From: Rhodospirillaceae bacterium
Lineage (GTDB): Bacteria > Pseudomonadota > Alphaproteobacteria > MPNO01 > UBA2964
Length of the DNA stretch: 13,836 nt
Assembly (NCBI GenBank): GCA_018660305.1
Contig: JABJKO010000172.1
Coordinates: 1 to 13,836, forward strand
Direction of reading: 5' to 3'
The notes beneath the pieces were generated by a model. It searched no databases. It was not told the origin of the DNA and was given only the letters and a program-made list of their open reading frames with translations. The translations under genes were made by a program, and so were the position numbers. Shown in pieces: positions 7,665 to 13,836 of the stretch. Numbering within the stretch: position 1 is the first letter of the stretch; each line of letters opens with the position of its first letter.

Positions 7665-7889
7665 GAATCCAGTTGCTAAAATAACGATGATCATTTGAAG
7701 CCACGGAGGCGGGTTGGCCAGGAGAAGCAATCCAACCAGTCCTAATAGGGTTGTCCCGATAGCAAGACACTGGAATACCTTGCGACCGAATTGCACGCCA
7801 CTCAGATCAAGGTATAAAGCCCGGACGACCCCGACAAAAATACCCAGGACGGCGCCTATCCCAAGGAAAATCCAAATTAACAGGGACAT
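7659..7889 (-). CDS. Small hypothetical membrane protein
   Basis: This 76-residue protein is not assigned to a family. It is almost wholly hydrophobic, with probable membrane segments at about residues 2-22 and 37-58 and a third, shorter one at 63-76. A short charged loop around residues 23-36 (RALYLDLSGVQFGRK) separates the first two. The ATG start is preceded by AGTGAGG at correct spacing, which supports it as a real gene. It lies 74 bases downstream of the ThDP-enzyme gene on the same strand and could be the last gene of that transcript. It overlaps the convergent GST gene by six bases. No function can be assigned. Confidence 0.6.
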   Translation of the reverse strand: MSLLIWIFLGIGAVLGIFVGVVRALYLDLSGVQFGRKVFQCLAIGTTLLGLVGLLLLANPPPWLQMIIVILATGFL

Positions 7890-7963
7890 GGGGCAGCCTC
7901 ACTGTGAAGCCTAGCGGGATGTCTCAGTGTGTCATCGTGTTACAGGAGATTAATTTTATTCCC

Positions 7964-9679
7964 CTAAACCGTCGCCACGTTGAGCACGGCGGCGCGGCCT
8001 TCGCCCTGGACCACGTCGACGGCCCGTTCGAGGGCCTTGGGCAGTTCCGCCGGGTCCTGAACCCGTTCGCCGTAGCCGCCGGAGATTTCCGCCGCTTTTT
8101 CGAATGCCATGTCGCCCTCGAAGAAGGTCAGGGGCTCGCGGTTGCTTTTGACGGCGTAGCCCTCGGGATACATGGCGCGGGTGTTGCGTTTTACCGCGCC
8201 CCATTGCTCGTTGTTCATGATCACGGTGAGGGTCGGGATGTCTTCGGCGCGGGACATGTAATGGGCCGGGACCGGGTTGCCGTACATGTAGGCGCCGTCA
8301 CCCTGGGTACAGATCACCAGCTTGTCCTTTGCGCCGAGCTTGGCACCGAGCGACATGCCCAGACCGTAACCGAGTCCGCCTCCCGCGCCGCCGGAGAAAA
8401 ACGTGCCGGGCTTTTTGAAATCCACCTGGGCCATGGAGAAGGCGGATTCCGTAAACAGGATGGAATCGTCACTCATGACCCGGTTGAGGCAGGAGCTGAC
8501 ATAGGCGGGATGCATGGGCGACGAGCTTTGATGCTCGACGCTCATGCCGGCCCAGCGTTCGCGCTGTGCGCTGCGCAAATCGCCCAGATTCTTACGGCGG
8601 GAATTGATGCGTGAAGCGGCGCCTTTTTCGCGGCTCGAGAGGGCCTCGTCCAGCAATCGGAAGGCCGGGGCCAGGGCGCCGGTAATGCCGAGATCGCATT
8701 CATAGCCGCGGATGGGATAGGCGGCGAAGAGGGGATCGGTGCCCATCTGGATGATGGTGCAGTCGGGCCGGGGGGATTTCACGGCGGGTATCCAGGGCAC
8801 ATCGCAATCGGCGACGATGATAACGTCGGCCTCGTCCAGGAACGGATCGGAATCGTAGCCCAGATGCATGGCATGATCGGTGGGCAGGCACATGAAGCGT
8901 GGCTTGCGCTGAACCACCGGTATGGCGAACCGCTCCGCCAGTGATCCTAGCGGGGCGACCGATGCCTGATCGGCGCCGGAATCCTGGGTGATGATCAGGG
9001 GATTATCGGCCTTGGCCAGGATATCGGCGAGCTGTTCGATGGCATCGGGATCCGGGAAGGCGACGGACGGCGTCGCGCGCCGCGACGGCGACTGATAGGT
9101 ATATTCGTCGAAGGTTTCGGCCAGCGGTTCGCGGGGCAGGGTGAGGTATATGGGACCTTTGGGCTCGCTCATGGCCATGTTGATGGCGCGATCGACAACG
9201 GTCTCCAGAACCTCCTTGTTCTTGAGCTCGTAATCCCACTTGGTGAATTCCCGGGCCAGCGAGCCCTGGTCGAACATCTCCTGCGGCCAATGGACCTCGC
9301 GGGTCCGACCGCCGGGCTTGTTGCCGAATTCGGTAAAGGGGGTGCGGCCGGAGGAGAAGATCACCGGGATATTGCCGCGTGAGGCGTTGATCAGACCGTT
9401 CATGGAATTGGCGGTTCCCACATTGACATGGACCATCACCACCTGCGGCTTGCCGGTGACCATGTAGTAGCCCATGGCCATATGGATGGCGAGATTCTCA
9501 TGGGGCACCAGCATGGGCTTTGGCGCCGGCGTGCCGTTGCCCTGCGCCTTGGCGAAGGCTTCGATGATCGGCGCAAAGTCGGTCCCCGCATTACCGAAGA
9601 AATAATCGATGCCGCGATCGGCCAGAAGCGTCACATAGGCATCGGCGACGGTGCCGCCGGCTATGGTTTTTTGTCCCAT
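7964..9679 (-). CDS. Thiamine-diphosphate-dependent enzyme, acetolactate synthase/decarboxylase family
   Basis: This is a 571-residue three-domain ThDP enzyme. The N-terminal PYR domain contains the cofactor-activating Glu61 (VPHENLAIHMAMGYY). A central domain follows (about 205-345). The C-terminal PP domain has the metal/diphosphate motif beginning QGDGAYMYG (459-467) and ending IMNN (487-490). The family includes acetolactate synthase, benzoylformate, oxalyl-CoA and sulfopyruvate decarboxylases. No small regulatory subunit is nearby and the context is catabolic, so a 2-oxo-acid decarboxylase or lyase is more likely than branched-chain amino-acid synthesis. The start is preceded by AAAAGGA. 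It lies 11 bases after the di-iron-fold gene, so the pair is co-transcribed. The fold and cofactor are certain; the substrate is unknown. Confidence 0.88.
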   Translation of the reverse strand: MGQKTIAGGTVADAYVTLLADRGIDYFFGNAGTDFAPIIEAFAKAQGNGTPAPKPMLVPHENLAIHMAMGYYMVTGKPQVVMVHVNVGTANSMNGLINASRGNIPVIFSSGRTPFTEFGNKPGGRTREVHWPQEMFDQGSLAREFTKWDYELKNKEVLETVVDRAINMAMSEPKGPIYLTLPREPLAETFDEYTYQSPSRRATPSVAFPDPDAIEQLADILAKADNPLIITQDSGADQASVAPLGSLAERFAIPVVQRKPRFMCLPTDHAMHLGYDSDPFLDEADVIIVADCDVPWIPAVKSPRPDCTIIQMGTDPLFAAYPIRGYECDLGITGALAPAFRLLDEALSSREKGAASRINSRRKNLGDLRSAQRERWAGMSVEHQSSSPMHPAYVSSCLNRVMSDDSILFTESAFSMAQVDFKKPGTFFSGGAGGGLGYGLGMSLGAKLGAKDKLVICTQGDGAYMYGNPVPAHYMSRAEDIPTLTVIMNNEQWGAVKRNTRAMYPEGYAVKSNREPLTFFEGDMAFEKAAEISGGYGERVQDPAELPKALERAVDVVQGEGRAAVLNVATV

Positions 9680-9690
9680 AATTTGTCCTT

Positions 9691-10446
9691 TTAGGCCGCT
9701 TTGACGTTGCGCGGCAGTGGATCCTGTTCACCTTTCACGGCGACGCGGTAAATATCGTTCATGCAGGCCCAGCGCGTTTTGACGGCTATTTCCGCGATCT
9801 CAAGGGCGCGGGCCTTGGTTTCTTCGTTGGTAATGAGTTCCTTGACCAGCTCGATCTGACGCCCGGAATGCTCCTGATCGGCCAGGGCGTGCTCAGTAAA
9901 GAACTCTATCTCCGGTGATTGCATGGTATAGCCGTGGAATTTTTCCATGGCCGGGAGGACGCGCTCCAAATTGATGGCCGGTTGCTGGCCTTCCTGTGTG
10001 GATTGCATGGCGACAATCACACCGATGACTTCATCCTTCAGCGTGTTGACGTAAAAATAGCTCCGCGCGCGCCAGGCAGGCAGAATGTCGGTATTGAGGA
10101 CGTCATCACGGGACAGGCCTGCCGCCTCGCAAAACCGGATGATGATATCCTGGTGGTTTACCGCGTGGCGTCCTTCGCTTTCGCCGGCCAGCAGGCCTTC
10201 CTCTTCGGCGAGGTTCTCGATCAGGAAGCTGCGCGCGGTGCCGGTGGATTTGTATATGGCGAGACCAAGCGCAGGCAGGGCTCGCTCAACGTGGTGATAA
10301 TGCTGGGCCATGAGAGCGCCCAGTTCCCTGAGTCCGATTTTTCCCTCGGAGAACTCAACGAAAAACGGATGGTCCTTGGTATGCCATCTCTCACGCAGCG
10401 CAATGATTTCATCCGCCGCCGCCTGACCAATTGAGTTTGTGGCCAT
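9691..10446 (-). CDS. PqqC/TenA/CADD-like putative di-iron redox enzyme
   Basis: This 251-residue all-helical protein resembles the heme-oxygenase-like fold group (PqqC, TenA, chlamydial CADD and related di-iron oxygenases). It shows the conserved segments WHTKDHPFF (21-29), QHYHHVERALP (48-58), and ENLAEEEG (77-84). Possible metal ligands are a glutamate in 81-91 with His98, Glu152 (QEGQQP), and His186, Asp190 and His193 in the HxxxDxxH arrangement. That last triplet has the same spacing as the iron ligands known in CADD, so a metal site is likelier than TenA thiaminase chemistry. Such enzymes use O2 for cleavage, hydroxylation or N-oxidation. GGGAGGG precedes the ATG. It is the first gene of an operon with the ThDP enzyme, which may process its product or supply its substrate. 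Ligand assignment is inference. Confidence 0.75.
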   Translation of the reverse strand: MATNSIGQAAADEIIALRERWHTKDHPFFVEFSEGKIGLRELGALMAQHYHHVERALPALGLAIYKSTGTARSFLIENLAEEEGLLAGESEGRHAVNHQDIIIRFCEAAGLSRDDVLNTDILPAWRARSYFYVNTLKDEVIGVIVAMQSTQEGQQPAINLERVLPAMEKFHGYTMQSPEIEFFTEHALADQEHSGRQIELVKELITNEETKARALEIAEIAVKTRWACMNDIYRVAVKGEQDPLPRNVKAA

Positions 10447-10494
10447 GGAGCCCTCCCTTCAGCCGCCTTGCTTTTGGGGAAGGATAGGCCTGCA

Positions 10495-10521
10495 GAAAGG
10501 GCGCCACAAGGGCGCCCTTTC
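10495..10521 (-). terminator. Perfect 11-bp GC-rich hairpin after the LuxR-type gene
   Basis: The arms GAAAGGGCGCC (10495-10505) and GGCGCCCTTTC (10511-10521) pair perfectly around a five-base loop. The hairpin lies 26 bases past the regulator's stop codon and 48 bases before the di-iron-fold gene. There is no T run on either strand, so it could be an atypical terminator, an attenuator, or an RNA-stability element that partly insulates the downstream operon. Confidence 0.55.
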
Positions 10522-10547
10522 CAAACATCCAACAAATCGGAGCTGGC

Positions 10548-11354
10548 TTAATAGGCGGTACTTTCTTCCCCCCCGCCAATGGGTTTAAGGCCATTGTGCA
10601 ACGCCCAGATGGCCGCCTGGGTCCGGTTGGCGGCGCCGATCTTGCGGAGCACGCCTTTGACGTGAACCTTCACCGTCGCCTCGGTGATATTGAGGTCATT
10701 GGCGATGACCTTATTGGGTCGGCCGCTGGCAAGGTGCCTCAGGATTTCAAACTCCCGTCCCGACAGGTTCGAAAACAGCGGGGATTGCCGGCTATCGGCG
10801 GCAATGGCCGCGTCTTCGTTTGCGGCCGCAACGCCGCCACTGCGGATGTCCGGCGTCAGACGATCCGGGAATACCCGTTCGCCGGCGGCGACCAGCCCGA
10901 GAGACTGGCGGAAGCCCTCCTGGGAGGTGTTGCTCTCCAGATAGGCGTCGATGCCGCTCTGAAAGGACTGGGCCAGAAAGGACAGGGCCTTGGTGGGCCA
11001 GGACAGCAGGACAATCCTGAGGTTTCCCGACACACGCTTGGCCTGGGCCAGCTGTTCGAAGAACTGCGCGTCGTTCATGTCTTCCAGCTGGACGATCAAC
11101 ATCTGAAACGTCCCGGGCTTCTGACTGATGCGCTGTATGGCGTGTTCCAGCTTGTCGACGCAGGTAACAACCGAAAACTGGCTGTTGTCGAGAAGCTGTA
11201 TCACCCCTTCCTGAAGCAGGCGGCTACCGCCCGCCAACAGGATATTGATCTTGCCGCCGCTTACCGCGGATACGATCTGATCTCCCTGGTTCGGTGCCGA
11301 CGCGCTCAGGGGAGCGCTGTTTTTCGGGACCGAGTACAATCGTCTTGTTTCCAT
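10548..11354 (-). CDS. LuxR/NarL-family transcriptional regulator with degenerate receiver domain
   Basis: This 268-residue DNA-binding regulator has a receiver-like domain at about residues 35-165 and a LuxR helix-turn-helix at about 197-257 (LSGREFEILRHLASG, then NKVIANDLNITEATVKVHVK). The receiver keeps the fold pattern but lacks its chemistry. The two acidic pocket residues are Gly42-Gly43 (LLAGGS), and the phospho-acceptor position is Gln89 (LIVQLED). The conserved lysine position is Ser140 (YLES). It therefore probably does not respond to a histidine kinase, and no kinase gene is adjacent. A linker rich in Ala, Asp and Ser (about 168-194) joins the domains. ATG 11354 is chosen over an upstream TTG at 11432 because it has AGAGG at eight bases. 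It sits just upstream of the di-iron/ThDP operon on the same strand and is a likely regulator of it. Confidence 0.85.
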   Translation of the reverse strand: METRRLYSVPKNSAPLSASAPNQGDQIVSAVSGGKINILLAGGSRLLQEGVIQLLDNSQFSVVTCVDKLEHAIQRISQKPGTFQMLIVQLEDMNDAQFFEQLAQAKRVSGNLRIVLLSWPTKALSFLAQSFQSGIDAYLESNTSQEGFRQSLGLVAAGERVFPDRLTPDIRSGGVAAANEDAAIAADSRQSPLFSNLSGREFEILRHLASGRPNKVIANDLNITEATVKVHVKGVLRKIGAANRTQAAIWALHNGLKPIGGGEESTAY

Positions 11355-11362
11355 TTCACCAA

Positions 11363-11367
11363 CCTCT
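11363..11367 (-). promoter_or_regulatory. Ribosome binding site fixing the regulator's start
   Basis: On the minus strand AGAGG lies eight bases before ATG at 11354. The longer TTG alternative at 11432 has no such site and adds 26 residues unlike the family. Confidence 0.6.
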
Positions 11368-11458
11368 GCCCGTTTTGGGCTGTCTGAATACCTACTCAGG
11401 ATGGCGTATTGGCTGTGACAATCGTGTGGCAATAAAGGGTGAAAGGTGAGTAATACTA

Positions 11459-11470
11459 ATGGTTAACCAT
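11459..11470. promoter_or_regulatory. Perfect 12-base palindrome upstream of the LuxR-type gene
   Basis: ATGGTTAACCAT is a perfect dyad in the AT-rich 145-base gap (11355-11499) upstream of the regulator gene, about 105 bases before its start. The position suits an operator, possibly autoregulatory, but a 12-base palindrome is weak evidence alone. No convincing -35/-10 pair was found. Confidence 0.3.
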
Positions 11471-11499
11471 AATGAATTTTTGGCGGAAAACTGGGAATT

Positions 11500-11955
11500 T
11501 TAGCAAGGCTGTGACCTGACGAAGTGCAAACTGTGCATTTCGAGCACAAGATCCTCGTCCTGGTTCCGGGTTTCGAACAGGGCCTTGATGAGATTGCGGC
11601 CGCTATCGTCTCGGGCCGGTGAAGCCTCCAGGATAGTGGCGGTCACCCGCAGGGTGTCTCCCGGTCTCACGGTTCTTTTCCACCGCAGCCGGTCCATCCC
11701 CGGCGACCCCATGGCGCAGTCGGCGAAAATGCCGGATTCGATAAAAAGCCCGAAACTCACGGCACAGGTATGAAACCCGGCGGCAACCAGTTCGCCGAAC
11801 ATGTAATCCTTCGCCGCGACGGCGTCGGTATGATAGGGCAGGGGCGCGAAATCCTTGCCAAAAGAAATGATGTCTTCCGCCGTTATGGTCCGGCTAGGGG
11901 TTTCGAACTTTCGTCCGATCGTGAAATCCTCGAAATAAAGCCCGCTGTATTTCAT
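11500..11955 (-). CDS. MaoC-like hot-dog-fold dehydratase family protein
   Basis: This 151-residue single hot-dog domain belongs to the MaoC/(R)-enoyl-CoA hydratase group, which hydrates trans-enoyl-CoA esters. It shows the opening YFEDFTIG (7-14) and a central helix region with FGKDFAPLPYHTD (32-44). A later strand pair contains WKRTVRPGDTLRV (92-104). His42 of the usual Asp-x(4)-His hydratase motif is present, but the expected aspartate five residues before it is Ala37. Asp35 is two residues too early unless the loop is rearranged. Activity may be lost or altered. ATG 11955 is chosen over a start at 12108, which would run into the cyclase gene, because AAAGGA lies seven bases before it. The gene follows the cyclase by 28 bases on the same strand. 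Confidence 0.82.
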   Translation of the reverse strand: MKYSGLYFEDFTIGRKFETPSRTITAEDIISFGKDFAPLPYHTDAVAAKDYMFGELVAAGFHTCAVSFGLFIESGIFADCAMGSPGMDRLRWKRTVRPGDTLRVTATILEASPARDDSGRNLIKALFETRNQDEDLVLEMHSLHFVRSQPC

Positions 11956-11962
11956 GCCTTTT

Positions 11963-11968
11963 TCCTTT
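11963..11968 (-). promoter_or_regulatory. Ribosome binding site fixing the MaoC-like start
   Basis: On the minus strand AAAGGA lies seven bases before ATG at 11955, within the 28-base gap to the cyclase gene. This rejects the longer reading frame that overlaps the cyclase. Confidence 0.55.
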
Positions 11969-11983
11969 GTTTTCTGTGTGTAT

Positions 11984-13654
11984 TCATGAGCCCGGCAGGG
12001 CGACCGGAAGATCCGCGGCCGCGACGACGATCCGCGCGGTGATGGTTTCGCTTCTGCCCCGTACATCCACGTCGTGGCTGGGAAATTTCGAGAGATCGAT
12101 GTTGGCAAGCTCCGCGACGGCTTCCGAGACCACGAGCTGCGCTTTGTATTCCTTGGTCATGGTTTCCAGACGGCTGGCCGTGTTGACGGAATCCCCCACC
12201 GCGGTGAGGCTGGTGGCTTCTTCATAGCCCATTTCGCCGATGATCACCGGACCTACGTGGATGCCGATGCCGATACGCAGCGGCGATTCCAGCTCGGTGG
12301 CCAGGGATTGATTTAACTCCTCGAGCCTTTGTGCCATGAGTTTCGCGGCGACCAGGGCCTGTCTTGCCCCATCCGCCGCTGTACTTTCAACGGCGAACAG
12401 GGCCATCACCCCATCGCCGATGAATTTGTCCAGATGGCCGCCCGCCTCGCGGACCGACGAGCCCATGCTGGCGAAATAGCGGTTGAGGACGAACACCACA
12501 TCGTAAGGCAGTTTTCGTTCGGAAAAGCGGGTGAAGTCCCGCAAGTCGGCGAACAGGATGACGATCTCCCGTTCCTCGCCGCGCAAATAGGCCGGGCGCG
12601 CGCTTCCCTCCCTCGGGCCGGCGGTGGGCGGCAGCAGCGGCATGATGGAAATATCGTGGGTCGGGCGGGTCTGGCAGGCGAGACGGACCTGGGGCGCGGC
12701 GCCGATGCGGTCAAGCACCCGGGCCTCCTCGGCGCTGGGCTCCGGCAGATCGTCGAACCCGTCCACCACCCGCACCCGGCAGGTGGAGCAGCGCCCGCGC
12801 CCGCCGCACACAGAGGCGTGCGGGATATTGTTGGTCCGGCTGGCATCGAGCAGGGTCAGGCCCGGCAGGATGCTGTAGCTCTGGCCGTCCGGGTAGGTGA
12901 TGCGAACCACCCCCCTTCGCTTCATGACCAGGGAGCGAACGCCGCGGGCGGCCAGCGCCAGCAGCACGCTGCCCACCACGATCCAGCGCACTATCTCGGC
13001 CTCGAACACCAGCGCCGCCGTGGCCTGCTTATCGGGAAAGTCGATGATCCCTTTCATGCCGTCGCGCCAGGCCCGGTCCTTATAGAGGGCCAGCACGTCC
13101 TGTCCCCCTTCCATATAACCAAGAAGGGACAGGATCGGCAGCAGCAGGGCAGCCGAGAAAAGCACCCGCGACACGGTGGCAAACCATGGTTTCAGGCGCA
13201 TCCAGTAATAAAGCCCGATGCAGCCATGGATCCAGGCCGAGAGGAGGGCGGCGGTCTGGATATAAAGATTCTCGGTGGCGAACCGGAAATGGATGAGAAG
13301 CACGTAGGCATAATTGTCGGTGGTCCCGAACTGCTCGTGGGCGCCGTGCGTACCGACCACGTGAAGCGCCAGAAGCAGCGGGATGGCGATACCAAGGGTG
13401 ATCTGCGCCGCCTCGCCCATTGTGTAGCGCAGGTTGCGGCGCTCATAGATCGCCCAGAGGGCCAGCCCGAAATGAGTGAGCAACGCCCCGTAGAGCGCGA
13501 GGGTTCCCACCGGATTGCGCCAGATTGCAAGAAACCAGACCCGGCCTTCCTCCATCATCTGGTAGGAAATCAGCCCCAGCAAATGGTTGAGCAGATGGGT
13601 CGTCACATAGGTGAACAGGATTATCCCGGTAACCAAACGCACTTTGCGGATCAC
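11984..13654 (-). CDS. Six-helix membrane / [2Fe-2S] ferredoxin / class III adenylate cyclase fusion
   Basis: This is a 556-residue sensor-type cyclase. About six membrane helices occupy residues 4-240, with histidines in or near the first four (His20, His24, His61, His98, His143). This resembles the diheme-b six-helix anchor described for Sinorhizobium meliloti CyaC. A plant-type [2Fe-2S] domain follows (about 248-340), with Cys283, Cys289, Cys292 and Cys327 in C-x5-C-x2-C-x34-C spacing. The catalytic domain (about 362-545) has metal-binding Asp370 (LFADLRDF) and Asp414 (FIGDGVMALF). Purine-selecting Lys410 and Thr484 fit ATP rather than GTP, and Asn491 and Arg495 fit transition-state roles. 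All catalytic residues look intact. It probably makes cAMP in response to membrane redox or quinone state. The GTG start follows GGGGAGGG. The MaoC-like gene lies downstream. Heme binding is inferred. Confidence 0.87.
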   Translation of the reverse strand: MIRKVRLVTGIILFTYVTTHLLNHLLGLISYQMMEEGRVWFLAIWRNPVGTLALYGALLTHFGLALWAIYERRNLRYTMGEAAQITLGIAIPLLLALHVVGTHGAHEQFGTTDNYAYVLLIHFRFATENLYIQTAALLSAWIHGCIGLYYWMRLKPWFATVSRVLFSAALLLPILSLLGYMEGGQDVLALYKDRAWRDGMKGIIDFPDKQATAALVFEAEIVRWIVVGSVLLALAARGVRSLVMKRRGVVRITYPDGQSYSILPGLTLLDASRTNNIPHASVCGGRGRCSTCRVRVVDGFDDLPEPSAEEARVLDRIGAAPQVRLACQTRPTHDISIMPLLPPTAGPREGSARPAYLRGEEREIVILFADLRDFTRFSERKLPYDVVFVLNRYFASMGSSVREAGGHLDKFIGDGVMALFAVESTAADGARQALVAAKLMAQRLEELNQSLATELESPLRIGIGIHVGPVIIGEMGYEEATSLTAVGDSVNTASRLETMTKEYKAQLVVSEAVAELANIDLSKFPSHDVDVRGRSETITARIVVAAADLPVALPGS

Positions 13655-13659
13655 GCTAT

Positions 13660-13667
13660 CCCTCCCC
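13660..13667 (-). promoter_or_regulatory. Ribosome binding site fixing the cyclase GTG start
   Basis: On the minus strand GGGGAGGG lies five bases before GTG at 13654, a strong site supporting this start immediately before the first membrane helix. Confidence 0.65.
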
Positions 13668-13804
13668 GTGGGAACAAGGCTTCAGCGCGACGACAATACC
13701 AAAGCCGCCGCCGTAACGGCAGCGCCTAAAGACATAAAGTCGATGATCATTGGAGGTCGGTCGCAATTTCTATGGGGTGAAGTTTGACACACCCCCCTCC
13801 CTAA

Positions 13805-13827
13805 CCCTCCCCCACGATGGGGGAGGG
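13805..13827. repeat. G/C-rich palindromic hairpin repeat
   Basis: CCCTCCCCCA (13805-13814) and TGGGGGAGGG (13818-13827) form a perfect 10-bp stem with a CGA loop, set in a pyrimidine-rich lead-in from about 13790. Very similar elements are known as dispersed intergenic repeats in proteobacterial genomes. It could also act as a transcription end point for a gene beyond the window, although no T run follows. The remaining intergenic sequence (13668-13804) shows no gene or clear promoter. Confidence 0.6.
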
Positions 13828-13836
13828 GAAATTAAA

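Noticed and set aside
7964..9679. Acetolactate synthase large subunit (ilvB) for branched-chain amino-acid synthesis
   Set aside because: The fold matches, but no small-subunit gene or other ilv gene is nearby and the partner is a di-iron-fold protein, so a specific ilvB name is not supported.
9691..10446. TenA thiaminase or PqqC proper
   Set aside because: The HxxxDxxH triplet and glutamate pattern fit the metal-binding CADD-like group better, and no thiamine or PQQ synthesis genes adjoin it; the adjacent ThDP enzyme uses thiamine diphosphate but does not make it.
11400..11430. TGTGACAATCGTGTGG as a CRP-type cAMP-receptor site near the LuxR-type gene, tempting given the cyclase nearby
   Set aside because: Only the first half matches; the second half-site should read TCACA and does not.
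12329..13729. Long open frame (466 codons) on the plus strand opposite the cyclase gene
   Set aside because: Its composition is a shadow of the GC-rich cyclase frame: no recognisable domain, many His/Gln/Arg/Gly residues, and no ribosome site. The opposite strand has intact catalytic motifs.
13682..13750. Short hydrophobic ORF of 22 codons on the minus strand upstream of the cyclase
   Set aside because: It has no ribosome binding site and is too short to judge; hydrophobic composition alone is not enough.

Overview
The window is GC-rich, densely packed bacterial DNA with Shine-Dalgarno sites, frequent GTG/TTG starts and short intergenic gaps. The gene families (a membrane-anchored ferredoxin-class III cyclase fusion, GhrA-like and other D-2-hydroxyacid dehydrogenases, NadX-type dehydrogenase, DUF1330, MaoC, GST) suggest an alphaproteobacterium, perhaps of Rhodospirillales type. 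That placement is inferred from family content and style, not from a marker gene.

Layout. (1) 1-1029 (+): the 3' part of a heparinase II/III-like polysaccharide-lyase-family protein ending in two membrane helices. Its base composition is lower in GC than the rest, so a functional boundary probably lies at about 1.03 kb. (2) 1098-2027 (-): a GhrA-type 2-hydroxyacid dehydrogenase, divergent from (3) a tight (+) operon at 2223-5832: NadX/aspartate-dehydrogenase-like protein, crotonase-family protein, aryl/acyl-CoA ligase, DUF1330 protein. (4) 5842-6783 (-): a second D-2-hydroxyacid dehydrogenase, divergent from (5) a GST at 6894-7664 (+). (6) 7659-10446 (-): a heme-oxygenase-fold (PqqC/TenA/CADD-like) putative di-iron protein, then a ThDP-dependent enzyme, then a small membrane protein. 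(7) 10548-11354 (-): a LuxR/NarL-type regulator whose receiver domain has lost its phosphorylation residues. (8) 11500-13654 (-): a six-helix membrane/[2Fe-2S]/adenylate-cyclase fusion followed by a small MaoC-like protein. (9) 13655-13836: an intergenic stretch with a perfect G/C-rich hairpin repeat.

How the genes may work together. Regions 2-6 look like a catabolic neighbourhood for an organic acid. The ligase would make a CoA thioester, and the crotonase (and perhaps the MaoC protein) would hydrate, isomerise or cleave it. The hydroxyacid dehydrogenases, the NadX-like enzyme and the ThDP enzyme would process 2-hydroxy, 2-amino/imino and 2-oxo acids, while the di-iron protein could carry out an oxygen-dependent step. 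The substrate cannot be read from the sequence. The atypical LuxR protein lies directly upstream of the di-iron/ThDP operon and is its most likely local regulator. The cyclase is a plausible redox sensor.

The most notable items are the heme-anchor-like/ferredoxin/cyclase fusion, the pseudo-receiver regulator, the di-iron-fold plus ThDP-enzyme gene pair, and the NadX-crotonase-ligase-DUF1330 operon. No tRNA, rRNA, CRISPR array, insertion sequence, integrase or origin was seen.
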